64,000 nucleotides of DNA. Origin: a virus. The stretch covers positions 1 through 64,000 of the IMG/VR virus record IMGVR_UViG_3300031552_000002; one strand, given 5' to 3'. Of this stretch, positions 7,343 through 14,732 are shown in pieces; position 1 is the first letter of the stretch, and the number at the start of each line of letters is the position of its first letter. The notes beneath the pieces were generated by a model. It saw nothing but the letters and a program-made list of their open reading frames with translations. It was not told the origin of the DNA and ran no database searches. The position numbers and the translations under genes are program-made.

Positions 7343-8155
7343 TCATCCTTCAGTTATGGTGTCGCTGGGGGCGGTCCCCGAGGCTCCTGCTATCCCCCCC
7401 CGGTAGGCAGCAGCCTCACCGTGGGCCCCTGCCCGTCCTGTCGCATCCCCCCCGCGGCGGACCAGCGGCAGGGGCCCACCGCTTTCAGGCTGTGGCAGGG
7501 GCCCGACCATGGTCCAGGACCCGGCATACTCCCAGTGCCGGGGTATTCCACGTGGGTCTCCCCGGTGCACGACGTCCCACAGGGTTGCCGCCCAGCGGGC
7601 GTCTCCGCCGGCGGTGTGCCTGGACCCGGGTCCAGGCGGTTCGACTCCGAGGGCCCTCGACAGGACCGCCGAGTCATACGGCGGGGTCAGGACGCGGCGG
7701 ATCCCGTCCCGCACGACACCCGGCAACGCCAGCAGCCGCTCCAGCGCCCGGAGATATCCGACCGCTGCCGTTTCAACATCCTGGACGTGGTAGTGCCAGG
7801 GAGGTGTGAACCCGGGGAGAGACTGGCGGAGAACCCTTTCATCGAAGCAGGGAACTGCCCCTATCAGCATCGGCTTCTGGCCGTCCGGTCCTGGGGCAAA
7901 GATCTGCTCCAGCCAGATGACTGCCTCGGTCTTGGTGAGGGCGGTTTCAGGGTTGTAGCGGGCCTCGTAATCTTCCCGGAACGCCCGGGGCAGCCGCTTG
8001 TAGTCATCCGGGTCGTTGGGCTGGACGAAGGTGGAAGCCACCTCCCCAGGGCCGTAGTACGGGTCCCACGGGCAAGCAGCGATTTCCCAGACGGACGCCT
8101 GGTAGTCGAGGCCCGTAGTCTCAGTATCAAGAGAGATCACTCTGGTGCTGGTCAT
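7343..8155 (-). CDS. DnaQ-like 3'-5' exonuclease
   Basis: A 270-residue protein. The Exo I motif SLDTETTGLD (Asp10, Glu12) starts a DEDD-family exonuclease fold. The middle has AVPCFDERVLRQ and later HTAGGDARWAA, a likely Exo III region with His and Asp. The C-terminal 50 residues are Gly/Pro-rich and look disordered. Such enzymes trim single-strand 3' ends in proofreading, repair or nucleotide salvage. No polymerase is linked to it, and a second exonuclease of this superfamily lies at 43657. The ATG overlaps the small gene upstream. Confidence 0.75.
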   Translation of the reverse strand: MTSTRVISLDTETTGLDYQASVWEIAACPWDPYYGPGEVASTFVQPNDPDDYKRLPRAFREDYEARYNPETALTKTEAVIWLEQIFAPGPDGQKPMLIGAVPCFDERVLRQSLPGFTPPWHYHVQDVETAAVGYLRALERLLALPGVVRDGIRRVLTPPYDSAVLSRALGVEPPGPGSRHTAGGDARWAATLWDVVHRGDPRGIPRHWEYAGSWTMVGPLPQPESGGPLPLVRRGGDATGRAGAHGEAAAYRGGIAGASGTAPSDTITEG

Positions 8156-8310
8156 GCTTGGTCCTCCTCGTCGAAATGGTGGCTCACCGTCACTTTGAGC
8201 GAGGCGTCGCTACTCAGGACGTTCCCGACGAACACGGCGAGCGCAGCTGAGACGTCCAGCGGGCGGTCTGAGGCGACCACCAGGGAGGGGCGTTCCCCAA
8301 CTCTGATCAT
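8152..8310 (-). CDS. small hypothetical protein, possibly frame-split
   Basis: A 52-residue ORF starting at ATG 8310 and ending in an ATGA overlap with the exonuclease gene. Its sequence (strand, then a helix SAALAVFVGNVL, then a His-rich end) looks coding. The preceding 88 nt are open in another frame from ATG 8398, which overlaps the stop of the HTH gene and begins MDSPILRRVLAEASILTG. The true gene may be one protein split by a frameshift, or two overlapping short genes. Confidence 0.5.
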   Translation of the reverse strand: MIRVGERPSLVVASDRPLDVSAALAVFVGNVLSSDASLKVTVSHHFDEEDQA

Positions 8311-8397
8311 GGTTACTGCTCCGGCGCGAGTGATGGGCCATCATCCCGGTCAGGATGGAAGCCTCGGCCAGAACTCGGCGCAGTATTGGGGAGTCCA

Positions 8398-8838
8398 TCA
8401 GCTCTTCCTCTTTCTCCGGAGGACCTCGGCGATCCCGGCCTCGGCCCTTTCTGCGCGCCAGCAGGAGGGGTGTCCTTTCCTGCTGACATCGGCGCGGGGG
8501 AAGAGCCCGCGGCAGACCCAGGTCGGGATGGTCTTCCTGTCCACGGCGATCCCGGCTGCGGACAAGGCAGCGATGATCTCGACCGAGGTCACATGCCCGG
8601 GAGGGACCGTGGTCCTTGTGGCGAGCCCGGCCGGACGTCCCCGTGGCTTGCTCGGGCGCTTCACCCAGGCGTCGATGTCCTCGGGACGGTACAGCTTGAT
8701 GCGGCCGACCGTGGCCGCTGGGACGAGCCCACTTCTCTGCGCGTATTGGTAGAAAGTGTTCACCGCCAGGCGTGCCCGTCTAGCTGCTTTTTGTGAGGTG
8801 AGAAGCCCCTCGGTACCGGGCGGGAGGGGTGTTGTCAT
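8398..8838 (-). CDS. MerR/excisionase-like DNA-binding protein
   Basis: A 146-residue protein with two HTH modules: residues about 12-62 (LTSQKAARRARLAVNTFYQY...GRIKLYRPEDIDAWVKRP, the classic excisionase-type HTH and wing) and about 84-140 (TSVEIIAALSAAGIAVDRKTIPTWVCRGL). A GRP turn lies between them. The ATG lies 43 nt from a promoter of the shared family at 8881-8909. It may control excision, replication or early genes. Confidence 0.7.
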   Translation of the reverse strand: MTTPLPPGTEGLLTSQKAARRARLAVNTFYQYAQRSGLVPAATVGRIKLYRPEDIDAWVKRPSKPRGRPAGLATRTTVPPGHVTSVEIIAALSAAGIAVDRKTIPTWVCRGLFPRADVSRKGHPSCWRAERAEAGIAEVLRRKRKS

Positions 8839-8880
8839 GGCGTGGTCCTTCCTTGTGCTCCCCGAACGGGTGACGACAAC

Positions 8881-8909
8881 ATTGTGTCACATCGCGTAGG
8901 TTCTGTCAC
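8881..8909 (-). promoter_or_regulatory. promoter of the shared family (GTGACA-17-CACAAT)
   Basis: Minus strand: GTGACA, 17 nt, CACAAT, with TG before the -10. The -35 box overlaps the stop codon of the gene ending at 8906. It drives the HTH gene at 8398 and probably the genes down to 7097. Confidence 0.6.
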
Positions 8910-9622
8910 CCGTCGGAGTCGAGAGCCCGCCCCAGCAGCAGCCGCACCCACTGCGGCGAAGACAGAAACTCCGCCCCAGCAGCCGCCACCACCCGCCCCC
9001 ACAGCTCATCCGGGACCACCACATGACGACGTCGTCCTGCCGGCAGACACCGGCCAGACACCCCCAACTCCAATAACCGGCGCCTCACCGCTGACGCGGA
9101 TACCCCCAGCCCAGACTCCGCCGACAACCGGCGGGCCATCACCTCATGCGACATCCCGGCCGCACGCCACGACACGAGATCCCCCGGGCCACCGGCCAGG
9201 ACCAGGCCCTCGGTCTCAGCAGCACGCACACCACCGGAAATAACCCACCTGATCCACGCCGACCGGGACACCTGCGCCTCATTAGCTGCTTCCTGCGCTC
9301 CTGCCCAGTAATGCTCGGGTAGCCCGATGATCCGCGTCTCCAGCCCCCGAGGTTTTCGATGGCGGGCCCTCAGGAGGTACTGCTTAAGGGCACCGAGAGC
9401 CTCAGGGGTCCCACACCTCAGGAGGAGAGCCGATGCTTCCTCAGCGCAGACGGTCTGCCACCGGTCGCCCTGCTGGAGGATCCAACGCCCCTTCGCGGTC
9501 CGCCACAGGACCCGACCGTCGAGGTCGAATCTCTGTGCCGTGTCCGTCTCGAACCAATGGGTTCCGCGACGGCTCCGCTCCTGCCACGGGACGGCCTGGT
9601 CGTGCCAGCTGAGGCGTGTCAC
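8906..9622 (-). CDS. putative DNA-binding protein (two RHH-like segments and an HTH)
   Basis: A 238-residue protein. An N-terminal Trp-rich beta domain (residues 1-60) is followed by a segment like a ribbon-helix-helix (GLPEHYWAGAQEAANEAQVSRSAWI), an HTH-like segment (MSHEVMARRLSAESGLGVSASAVRRRLLELGV) and a second RHH-like end. GTG at 9622 has a GGAGGGAG ribosome site. It sits alone between a terminator and a promoter, which fits a repressor or other regulator, but no operator could be assigned to it. Confidence 0.55.
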   Translation of the reverse strand: MTRLSWHDQAVPWQERSRRGTHWFETDTAQRFDLDGRVLWRTAKGRWILQQGDRWQTVCAEEASALLLRCGTPEALGALKQYLLRARHRKPRGLETRIIGLPEHYWAGAQEAANEAQVSRSAWIRWVISGGVRAAETEGLVLAGGPGDLVSWRAAGMSHEVMARRLSAESGLGVSASAVRRRLLELGVSGRCLPAGRRRHVVVPDELWGRVVAAAGAEFLSSPQWVRLLLGRALDSDG

Positions 9623-9759
9623 CGTCTCCCTCCTGCCAGGAGGGCAGTCCGCTGGGTCGCTGTAGCGCTGTAGCGTCGATGGTTCTTCACGGCACTATCG
9701 GAGCACACCTCAGAGGAACGGGGCTGTCACCAAGTCCACCTTGCGCAGCTGAAGACCGG

Positions 9760-9797
9760 AAGGCGCCGCCCCACCGGTCAGGGTAGGGCGGCGCCTT
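9760..9797. terminator. terminator hairpin
   Basis: A perfect 12-bp inverted repeat (AAGGCGCCGCCC / GGGCGGCGCCTT) just past the end of the gene at 9808. Between this hairpin and the start at 9622 I see only a short tandem repeat (GCTGTAGC twice, near 9660) and no gene. Confidence 0.7.
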
Positions 9798-9807
9798 CGC
9801 GGAGACG

Positions 9808-10230
9808 TCAGGCCGGAGAATCCAAGATGCCGAGTCTCCGACCGGACCGGTCCTGGAGAATCATCCGGCGCGAACCGGGCCAGCAAGGGGACGCGACGAT
9901 CCTGCCCTCGTCCAGGGGGGCAGCCAGGGCGTGGAGGCCCTGGTCCGAGGTGACGGTCACCTCATACAGTGCCCGGGCCAGGCCGGGCCACTGGGCCAAG
10001 GTCATTTCGGAGCTGATGCCGGTCAGGGCCCCTCCCAGGGCCCCTGCGATCCGGCGTGCTGCCCTGTTCGCTGCCTGGTGCCCCGAGGTGTCCACGGGGA
10101 CGCTCAGGGGCGGGATCCTGCGTATCTCCAGATACGCGGTGCCGTTTTCGGCGATGGTGATGGCCCACCCATCGCCTGTGGGGAGGTTCGCGAGCGCCTC
10201 ACCCATGGTCAGCGCTGTGGTGATGGTCAT
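9808..10230 (-). CDS. hypothetical protein
   Basis: A 140-residue protein of unknown function with beta-rich N- and C-termini and an alanine-rich central helix (QAANRAARRIAGALGGALTG). It starts ATG behind GAGAGGACACC, the ribosome site shared by many accessory genes in this region, and ends at a strong terminator. No motif was recognised. Confidence 0.55.
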   Translation of the reverse strand: MTITTALTMGEALANLPTGDGWAITIAENGTAYLEIRRIPPLSVPVDTSGHQAANRAARRIAGALGGALTGISSEMTLAQWPGLARALYEVTVTSDQGLHALAAPLDEGRIVASPCWPGSRRMILQDRSGRRLGILDSPA

Positions 10231-10251
10231 GGTGTCCTCTCAGGAAGAGTT

Positions 10252-10285
10252 CTGGGGTGCCAGGGGTGGGCCCCTGGCACCCCAG
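10252..10285 (-). terminator. terminator hairpin
   Basis: A perfect 15-bp inverted repeat (CTGGGGTGCCAGGGG / CCCCTGGCACCCCAG) with a 4-nt loop, directly after the stop of the gene at 10290. Confidence 0.8.
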
Positions 10286-10289
10286 TTGG

Positions 10290-10610
10290 TCAGGCGGCGT
10301 CCGCGAGGATCTTGGCGTAGTGCCTCACCCCATCGAAGACGTCGTGGAGGGCGTCCTCGGAGAGGAACGCGTAGTTGATGTCCTCTAGCCTGTCGAAGGT
10401 CTCGTCAATGGCGTCCTGCCATTCCTGCGTGGTGATGGTGTTCGCGGCGATGGCCGCGTCCACGCGCGCTGCCTGCGTGAGCAGGTAGGTCGCGTCCTGG
10501 ATCCAGGAGGCGTGCTCGCGGTCGTTCTCGATTCCGAGCTGGGCGCGGAGGAAGTCCGCTGTCGTCTCGGTGACGGTGGCGGTGGTGGTGATGGTGATGG
10601 TGGCGTTCAT
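10290..10610 (-). CDS. small acidic protein, MNAT family
   Basis: A 106-residue, strongly acidic protein (about 20 Asp/Glu against 6 Arg/Lys). It begins MNATITIT, then is helical, with DAIDETFDRLEDINY near residues 66-80. It shares its promoter, leader and first four codons with the gene at 12036, and its general plan with those at 15684 and 34197. It stands alone between its own promoter and terminator. Small acidic phage proteins can be DNA mimics that block host defence enzymes; that role is inference only. Confidence 0.65.
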   Translation of the reverse strand: MNATITITTTATVTETTADFLRAQLGIENDREHASWIQDATYLLTQAARVDAAIAANTITTQEWQDAIDETFDRLEDINYAFLSEDALHDVFDGVRHYAKILADAA

Positions 10611-10684
10611 GGTGTCCTCCTGGTGGTGGTGGGGTGAACCTTGCCGACACCTGAATACTGTCAGGTGCGGCGGGCGTTGTCAAC
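10599..10684 (-). repeat. 86-bp inverted repeat, left copy (promoter, leader, first codons)
   Basis: Reading the minus strand from 10684 to 10599, the sequence matches the plus strand from 11962 to 12047 with no mismatch that I could see. The unit holds the promoter, a CACCTGA/TCAGGTG palindrome, the AGGAGGACACC ribosome site and the codons for MNAT. The two copies face each other as inverted repeats 1.3 kb apart. Confidence 0.85.
10655..10683 (-). promoter_or_regulatory. promoter of the shared family (TTGACA-17-CAGTAT)
   Basis: Minus strand: TTGACA, 17 nt, CAGTAT with TGA before it. The -10 sits inside the palindrome CACCTGACAGTATTCAGGTG, a likely operator. It drives the acidic protein gene at 10290. 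Confidence 0.85.
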
Positions 10685-10708
10685 GCGAACACGGGAACCA
10701 CCAAAACC

Positions 10709-10740
10709 GTGGTGCCCCTGACCGAGGCCAGGGGCACCAC
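10709..10740 (-). terminator. terminator hairpin
   Basis: A perfect 12-bp inverted repeat (GTGGTGCCCCTG / CAGGGGCACCAC) just past the stop of the pentapeptide gene at 10748. Confidence 0.75.
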
Positions 10741-10747
10741 CACACCG

Positions 10748-11329
10748 TCAGCTGAACCTCACCGAGGCCAGCTGCTTCTCGGTGAGCTGCCCCTCCCTCA
10801 GGTGTCGTGCCCCACTGAGATCGGCCCCGGACAGGCGCGCCCCGGCGAACTGCACGCCGAACAGGTCCGCCCACCGGAGATCGGCATCGGTGAGGTCCGC
10901 GCCGGTCAGGTCCGCGCCGGACAGGTCTGCGCCGGACAGATTCGCACAGATGAATTTCGCTTTCCACGCGTTGGCCCATCTGAGGTCTGCGCCGGTGAAA
11001 TCGGCACCTGAACAGGACGCGTCGACGAGGTCGGCCGCAATGAGCTTGGCGCCGGTGAGATTCGCGGTGGACAGATCCGCGCCGGTCAGATCGGCTTTGA
11101 TCAGATCCGCTGCGATCATCTGAACGCTGTGCGCGCAGACGCTGATGAGCTTCGTCCTGTAGAACGAGGCCGAGGTCGCTGTCGCCATTGTCAAGTTGGC
11201 GCCGGTGAGATTTGCGTCAGAGAAGTTGCCGCGGAGCAGGTTCGCCCGGCGCAGGTCTGCGCCGGGCAGGTCGGCTCTGGTGAGATTCGCGGCAGCGTAG
11301 TTTTTCTTGGTCTTGGCCTGGGTGTTCAT
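10748..11329 (-). CDS. pentapeptide-repeat protein
   Basis: A 193-residue protein made almost entirely of A(D/N)LxX pentapeptides from about residue 12 to 175, predicting a right-handed quadrilateral beta-helix. ATG at 11329 follows GAGGAGGGCACC; the frame is open further upstream, but that part crosses the promoter. Proteins of this fold include DNA-mimicking gyrase regulators (MfpA, Qnr), so a DNA-mimic or anti-restriction role is possible. It is one of three such proteins here, each under the same promoter type. Confidence 0.85.
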   Translation of the reverse strand: MNTQAKTKKNYAAANLTRADLPGADLRRANLLRGNFSDANLTGANLTMATATSASFYRTKLISVCAHSVQMIAADLIKADLTGADLSTANLTGAKLIAADLVDASCSGADFTGADLRWANAWKAKFICANLSGADLSGADLTGADLTDADLRWADLFGVQFAGARLSGADLSGARHLREGQLTEKQLASVRFS

Positions 11330-11357
11330 GGTGCCCTCCTCGTTTACTGGCATCCAC

Positions 11358-11386
11358 ATACTGTCACCCTCAGTGCCCACTGTCAA
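11358..11386 (-). promoter_or_regulatory. promoter of the shared family (TTGACA-17-CAGTAT)
   Basis: Minus strand: TTGACA, 17 nt, CAGTAT, followed by GTGGATGCCAG, a near-copy of the downstream operator half. It drives the pentapeptide gene at 10748. Confidence 0.8.
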
Positions 11387-11487
11387 CGCGAGGCACGCAA
11401 CGCCGCCCCCCGATGACAGGCTATGCCTGCCAGACCGGCCCTCGACGGCTCCCAAAAAACTGCCGGCCCCAGGCCGTTCAGTTGTCG

Positions 11488-11516
11488 TTGATAGCTGCTC
11501 TAGCACGTGACGGTAT
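11488..11516 (+). promoter_or_regulatory. diverged promoter of the shared family (TTGATA-17-CGGTAT)
   Basis: Plus strand: TTGATA, 17 nt ending GTGA, CGGTAT. The spacing and GTGA element match the family while both hexamers carry one change. It lies 33 nt upstream of the gene at 11550. Confidence 0.55.
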
Positions 11517-11549
11517 TGGCGCAACAGCATTCGAGCCAAGGGAGTCATC

Positions 11550-11933
11550 ATGAGATCGATATGGATGTTCCAGATCGAGCACCTCGTCGCCCCGTACACG
11601 ACCCGCAGCGACGACGGGACGATTGACTGGGGGGAGCCGGACCCCAACTATGTCGCGCTCATGCGGTCGATCATGAGAGGTGGGGCCTTTATCGTCATCT
11701 CCACCGATAAGGTATCGAAGGACAAGGCTCAGGGGCTCCACGGCTGGCTGGACAAGCACCACATCCCGGCGGGCCTTGCAGTCACAAGCAGCAGCACCGA
11801 CAGCCGCGACCACCTCGACCGGGCCAACGAGTGGCTTCGGGAGAACCTCAGCCCCGACGCCAAGGTGCTGGGGGCATTCACCCAGCCCCTTGACGGAGAC
11901 TGGCAGTCAGAGCACCTGGTCATGTATCCGTGA
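11550..11933 (+). CDS. hypothetical protein, paralogue of 16094-16525
   Basis: A 127-residue protein beginning MRSIWMFQIEHLVAP. The core is near-identical to the protein at 16094: DKAQGLHGWLDKHHIPAGL, then DSRDH(L/V)DRANEWLREN, then AKVLGAF. A strand followed by Ser/Thr (FIVISTD) and a helix, then a strand and a DSRD turn, recalls a reduced HAD-type fold, but the usual DxD nucleophile is not present. Function unknown. The ribosome site is AAGGGAG. Confidence 0.65.
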   Translation: MRSIWMFQIEHLVAPYTTRSDDGTIDWGEPDPNYVALMRSIMRGGAFIVISTDKVSKDKAQGLHGWLDKHHIPAGLAVTSSSTDSRDHLDRANEWLRENLSPDAKVLGAFTQPLDGDWQSEHLVMYP

Positions 11934-11961
11934 TGCGGTCGCCAGATGTCTCGGCGTAATG

Positions 11962-12047
11962 GTTGACAACGCCCGCCGCACCTGACAGTATTCAGGTGTC
12001 GGCAAGGTTCACCCCACCACCACCAGGAGGACACCATGAACGCCACC
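11962..12047 (+). repeat. 86-bp inverted repeat, right copy
   Basis: The plus-strand copy of the element at 10599-10684, identical by eye across 86 nt. The two copies bracket the pentapeptide gene (minus) and the gene at 11550 (plus). Recombination between them would invert this 1.3-kb segment. Confidence 0.85.
11963..11991 (+). promoter_or_regulatory. promoter of the shared family (TTGACA-17-CAGTAT)
   Basis: Plus strand: TTGACA, 17 nt, CAGTAT within the CACCTGA/TCAGGTG palindrome. It drives the gene at 12036. Confidence 0.85.
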
Positions 12048-12395
12048 CGCGAGATCTGCAGCTGGAACAACATCGCCACCAGTACGCTCCGGGTCGAGGA
12101 CTGCGTCAGCGACTACCTGTCAGGTGGCGGCGTCGAGTTCGGCGAGCGCTGCTCCGCCACCGGGAGCTATGCCCGGATGGTCGATGGCTACCGGGACGCG
12201 ATCAACGAGGCTTTCCCCGAGGGCATCTCCCTCAACGGGGACGTCGTGTATGGCCCCGCCGACACCGACATCGCGCTTGAGACGCTCCGCGAGATCGTCG
12301 AAGAGATCGACCTCGGCGCGATCGTCGAGCGTCACGACCCCGACCGCCACGGCAACCGCGAGGTCGCCGAGGTCACCGGACGCCACGACCGCTGA
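12036..12395 (+). CDS. small acidic protein, MNATREIC family
   Basis: A 119-residue acidic protein (about 24 Asp/Glu against about 10 Arg/Lys). The start MNATREICSWNN matches MGATREICNWDE of the protein at 34197, and both continue with a Tyr/Asp-rich helix and a TITYREAL/MVDGYRDAI-like segment, so they are paralogues. The promoter and leader are shared with 10290. It forms a complete unit of promoter, ORF and terminator. It may be an anti-defence or regulatory protein; no motif shows which. Confidence 0.7.
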   Translation: MNATREICSWNNIATSTLRVEDCVSDYLSGGGVEFGERCSATGSYARMVDGYRDAINEAFPEGISLNGDVVYGPADTDIALETLREIVEEIDLGAIVERHDPDRHGNREVAEVTGRHDR

Positions 12396-12405
12396 CCAGC
12401 CAGGC

Positions 12406-12443
12406 GGAAGGCCCCACCCCAGCATCCCGGGGTGGGGCCTTCC
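12406..12443 (+). terminator. terminator hairpin
   Basis: A perfect 15-bp inverted repeat (GGAAGGCCCCACCCC / GGGGTGGGGCCTTCC) 10 nt after the stop at 12395. Confidence 0.85.
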
Positions 12444-12489
12444 GTCTGTCCAAGACCATCCATCGGGCCTTGTGGCCAGGCGGATTCCC

Positions 12490-13191
12490 CTACGGATCGG
12501 TGTAGGTACGCCAGGCGCGGGTGATGACCCCGGACCCGGGGAACAGGTCGTCCAGGGTGTCCCCGGGCTGGGCGTTGAGCAGGTCGAAGACCCACCGGGC
12601 GAAAACCGGTGGCTTGGTGCCGATGACACGGCCCGGGACAGTAGTCATGGGCGTCACCCCGTGCACGAGGGAGTCAGGCACTGCTTCCCCGTCAGGGTCA
12701 CGAGGCCGGGACGGCACATACAGTACGGGCTCCCACGCGGTCAGGGGGTTGCGGGACCGCGTAGGCCGGGGGCCCCGGTGCCACGCGGCGACACGGACCC
12801 CGCGCGGGCACAGGCCCAGGACCGCGGGTAGGGCGCTGGCCGAGGTTGACAGGGCCCATCCGTCATACCCGCAGAGCCGACGGATCAGCACGGCATGATC
12901 GACCTCCCCGGCGTAGTCCGGGTGATCCCGGTAGTAGTGCGCGAGCCCGGGGTACGGGGGGTCAGCGTAGGCCAGCCGCCGAGGACCCCCAGGGCAGGCA
13001 GGACCGGCGGTGCCGACGACCCGGGCGAACCTGGCCCGGGCCTGCCGGCAACGCTGCGAGCAGGTCAGGGCGTCGGACCGGGCGGCGGCCGGCAGGGGGC
13101 CCTCGCACCACGCGCAGGTGCGGGTAGCCGTCGAGTCCGGCCGCGGGCGACGGCTCAGGCCCCGCCCCGGGGCAGGGGCGGTGTCAGACAT
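12490..13191 (-). CDS. DNA amino-methyltransferase (beta-class order) with zinc finger
   Basis: A 233-residue protein. An N-terminal zinc knuckle (Cys26, Cys29, Cys44, Cys48) is followed by the catalytic motif IV DPPY (77-80) and, near the C-terminus, the S-adenosylmethionine motif DLFPGSG (about 215-221). The order IV then I is that of beta-class N6-adenine or N4-cytosine methyltransferases. It could protect phage DNA from restriction. Its ATG lies inside the truncated C5-methylase reading frame upstream. Target specificity cannot be read from sequence. Confidence 0.75.
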   Translation of the reverse strand: MSDTAPAPGRGLSRRPRPDSTATRTCAWCEGPLPAAARSDALTCSQRCRQARARFARVVGTAGPACPGGPRRLAYADPPYPGLAHYYRDHPDYAGEVDHAVLIRRLCGYDGWALSTSASALPAVLGLCPRGVRVAAWHRGPRPTRSRNPLTAWEPVLYVPSRPRDPDGEAVPDSLVHGVTPMTTVPGRVIGTKPPVFARWVFDLLNAQPGDTLDDLFPGSGVITRAWRTYTDP

Positions 13192-13303
13192 GGCCGGTCA
13201 GGGTCCAGTGGTTGGCGGCGGTGCGGACCTGGACGCCGGGGACTTGCATGGCCCCGGTGCTTGATCCGCCCGCCCCGCAGAACAGATCAGTCATGGTGAT
13301 CAT
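13184..13303 (-). pseudogene. vestigial start of a C5-cytosine methyltransferase
   Basis: A 39-residue ORF containing DLFCGAGGSSTGAM, the motif I signature of C5-cytosine DNA methyltransferases, then VRTAANHW, the usual next strand and acidic/aromatic motif in phage members of the family. It then ends at TGA, with no catalytic PC motif and no target-recognition domain. The next methyltransferase gene starts within its last codons. It is either a decayed gene replaced by the beta-class enzyme or a retained leader peptide. The ATG overlaps the upstream stop (ATGA). Confidence 0.7.
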
Positions 13304-13902
13304 CGCAGGTCCCTGAAGTTGGTAATGATGGTGTCATCGTTGGCGACCTGCTCAGCCTTAAGACCGGTGGCTGTCGGCCAGCACGCGCCGGGGCACAGGA
13401 GGGGAGTTAGGGCCCTGGCGGTGGCAGCGCTGGTGGTCTGCAGGTACAGGCCACTGGCCGTGACCGTGATGTGCCAGAGGTCCGCCAGGTTTATGGGGGA
13501 CCCGGGGACGGTCAGGGCCTCGTGCAGGCGGGCCAGGTGGCCGATCATGGCGCTGGAACCCGGGATGCGGTGCTGGATCAGCACCCGGGCGTCGTGAATG
13601 ATCGTGACGTCCGCGTAGTGCCCCCACGGTGTCGGCGCCCCGGACCCGGACCATTGAGTCAGCGGCGGGTGCGTGTTCTTGGACGGCGGGACCCCCAGGC
13701 GGTCAGCGAACACCTGGGCCGCCTCGACAGAGGCCATGGCCAGGGTCAGGTAGGGGGATCCCGGCTGGCACTGGTAGGTCGCGATACCGATGCTGTCGAT
13801 CTGTCCGGCCTCGGCGGGCAGCTGCCTGAGCAGGGCCAGCAGATCTGCCACGTGGGCCCCCGGGGAGGCGTACGAAACGGGCCGGTCGGTGCTGTCGGTC
13901 AT
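13300..13902 (-). CDS. hypothetical protein
   Basis: A 200-residue protein of unknown function with mixed alpha/beta composition and no recognised motif. I chose ATG at 13902 because AGAGAGGACATCACC precedes it; the longer open frame crosses the structured intergenic element at 13936-13993. Its stop overlaps the vestigial methylase start. Confidence 0.6.
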   Translation of the reverse strand: MTDSTDRPVSYASPGAHVADLLALLRQLPAEAGQIDSIGIATYQCQPGSPYLTLAMASVEAAQVFADRLGVPPSKNTHPPLTQWSGSGAPTPWGHYADVTIIHDARVLIQHRIPGSSAMIGHLARLHEALTVPGSPINLADLWHITVTASGLYLQTTSAATARALTPLLCPGACWPTATGLKAEQVANDDTIITNFRDLR

Positions 13903-13935
13903 GGTGATGTCCTCTCTGTGCTGGTGGTCAGGAGT

Positions 13936-13993
13936 GCCCTGGCCCGGTCTGACTCCGGGTGTCCCGCTCACGTCCCTGCGCGGGGTCCAGGGC
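13936..13993 (-). promoter_or_regulatory. three-way-junction leader element, copy A
   Basis: The outer stem GCCCTGG / CCAGGGC encloses two hairpins: CCCGG...CCGGG with a 7-nt loop (AGTCAGA on the minus strand) and CCCGC...GCGGG. It starts 11 nt after the upstream stop and ends 34 nt before the ATG at 13902. Copies B and C have the same plan and the same 34-nt spacing. Confidence 0.7.
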
Positions 13994-14003
13994 TGGCCTG
14001 GTG

Positions 14004-14732
14004 TCAGATCTCCCAGGAGGCTTCTCGTAGGCAGTCCTCGCACCACCAACGCGGTGCGAGTTCCTCATTGTCGTCGGAGGGAGCGGACCCGGGGCAGGCG
14101 CCGGGGCCAGCAAGCCACCACTCGACGGCGGACGGGTCGGGGGCGGACACCAGTTCGGGGACCTCAGGCACGGCCCGGTGGCACCTGTGGCATTTCCCCA
14201 GGGCGCCCTGGGCGGCCTGGCCCTGTGCCTCCTGGGCGGGGGGTGTTTCTCGGATCTCCCGCAGGTAGACCCCGAGAGCCTCCAGGGTGACGTGATGCTC
14301 CGGCTTGGTGGCGAGGGCGGACAACAGCCCGTGCAGACGCCACAGCCATTGACGGTCGGTGCTGGTAGGGGCGGGGCGGTGTGCCTTCAGCGCGCGGAGG
14401 ATCACGGCCTGGTCGGCGCCATACTGCTGTGCCAGGACTGAGGCGAGAGCCTCCACCCCAGCCCCCTCCACGGGGATCTGCCGTTCTTTGTCGAAGATCA
14501 AGCCGTCGGACTTACGTCCGATGACCTGCGTGAGCGCGGTCTCTCTGACGTCCCAGTGCCCACCAGACAGCTGTAGGACGGCCAGTTCGACATCGTGGCC
14601 GTCACCGGTCTCGGCGTCGACGACGGTGAGAGACACCTCACTGTCAGCGAGTGGGACGTCGCTGAAGAAACCGCCTCGAATGCGGATCTCGGTTCCCGGG
14701 TGGTAGAGATCCCCGATGGGGTACATGACCAT
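14004..14732 (-). CDS. hypothetical protein with C-terminal zinc ribbon
   Basis: A 242-residue protein. Residues 1-115 are clearly homologous to the whole protein at 14833-15186 (shared MVMY.IG, GTEI.I, VLQLS, WDVRE, ERQIPVEG.G.EALAS, QAVILRAL.AH). The extra C-terminal part has CHRC...CEDC, a likely zinc ribbon. The pair arose by duplication, with gain or loss of the zinc domain. Start ATG 14732 behind GAGAGGACA. Function unknown. Confidence 0.7.
   Translation of the reverse strand: MVMYPIGDLYHPGTEIRIRGGFFSDVPLADSEVSLTVVDAETGDGHDVELAVLQLSGGHWDVRETALTQVIGRKSDGLIFDKERQIPVEGAGVEALASVLAQQYGADQAVILRALKAHRPAPTSTDRQWLWRLHGLLSALATKPEHHVTLEALGVYLREIRETPPAQEAQGQAAQGALGKCHRCHRAVPEVPELVSAPDPSAVEWWLAGPGACPGSAPSDDNEELAPRWWCEDCLREASWEI

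Noticed and set aside
10570-10755. Plus-strand ORF with a SWWWWGEP segment, also seen on the minus strand at 11729-12079
   Set aside because: Both are antisense readings of the 86-bp promoter-leader repeat; the repeated peptide reflects the DNA repeat and not a protein family.
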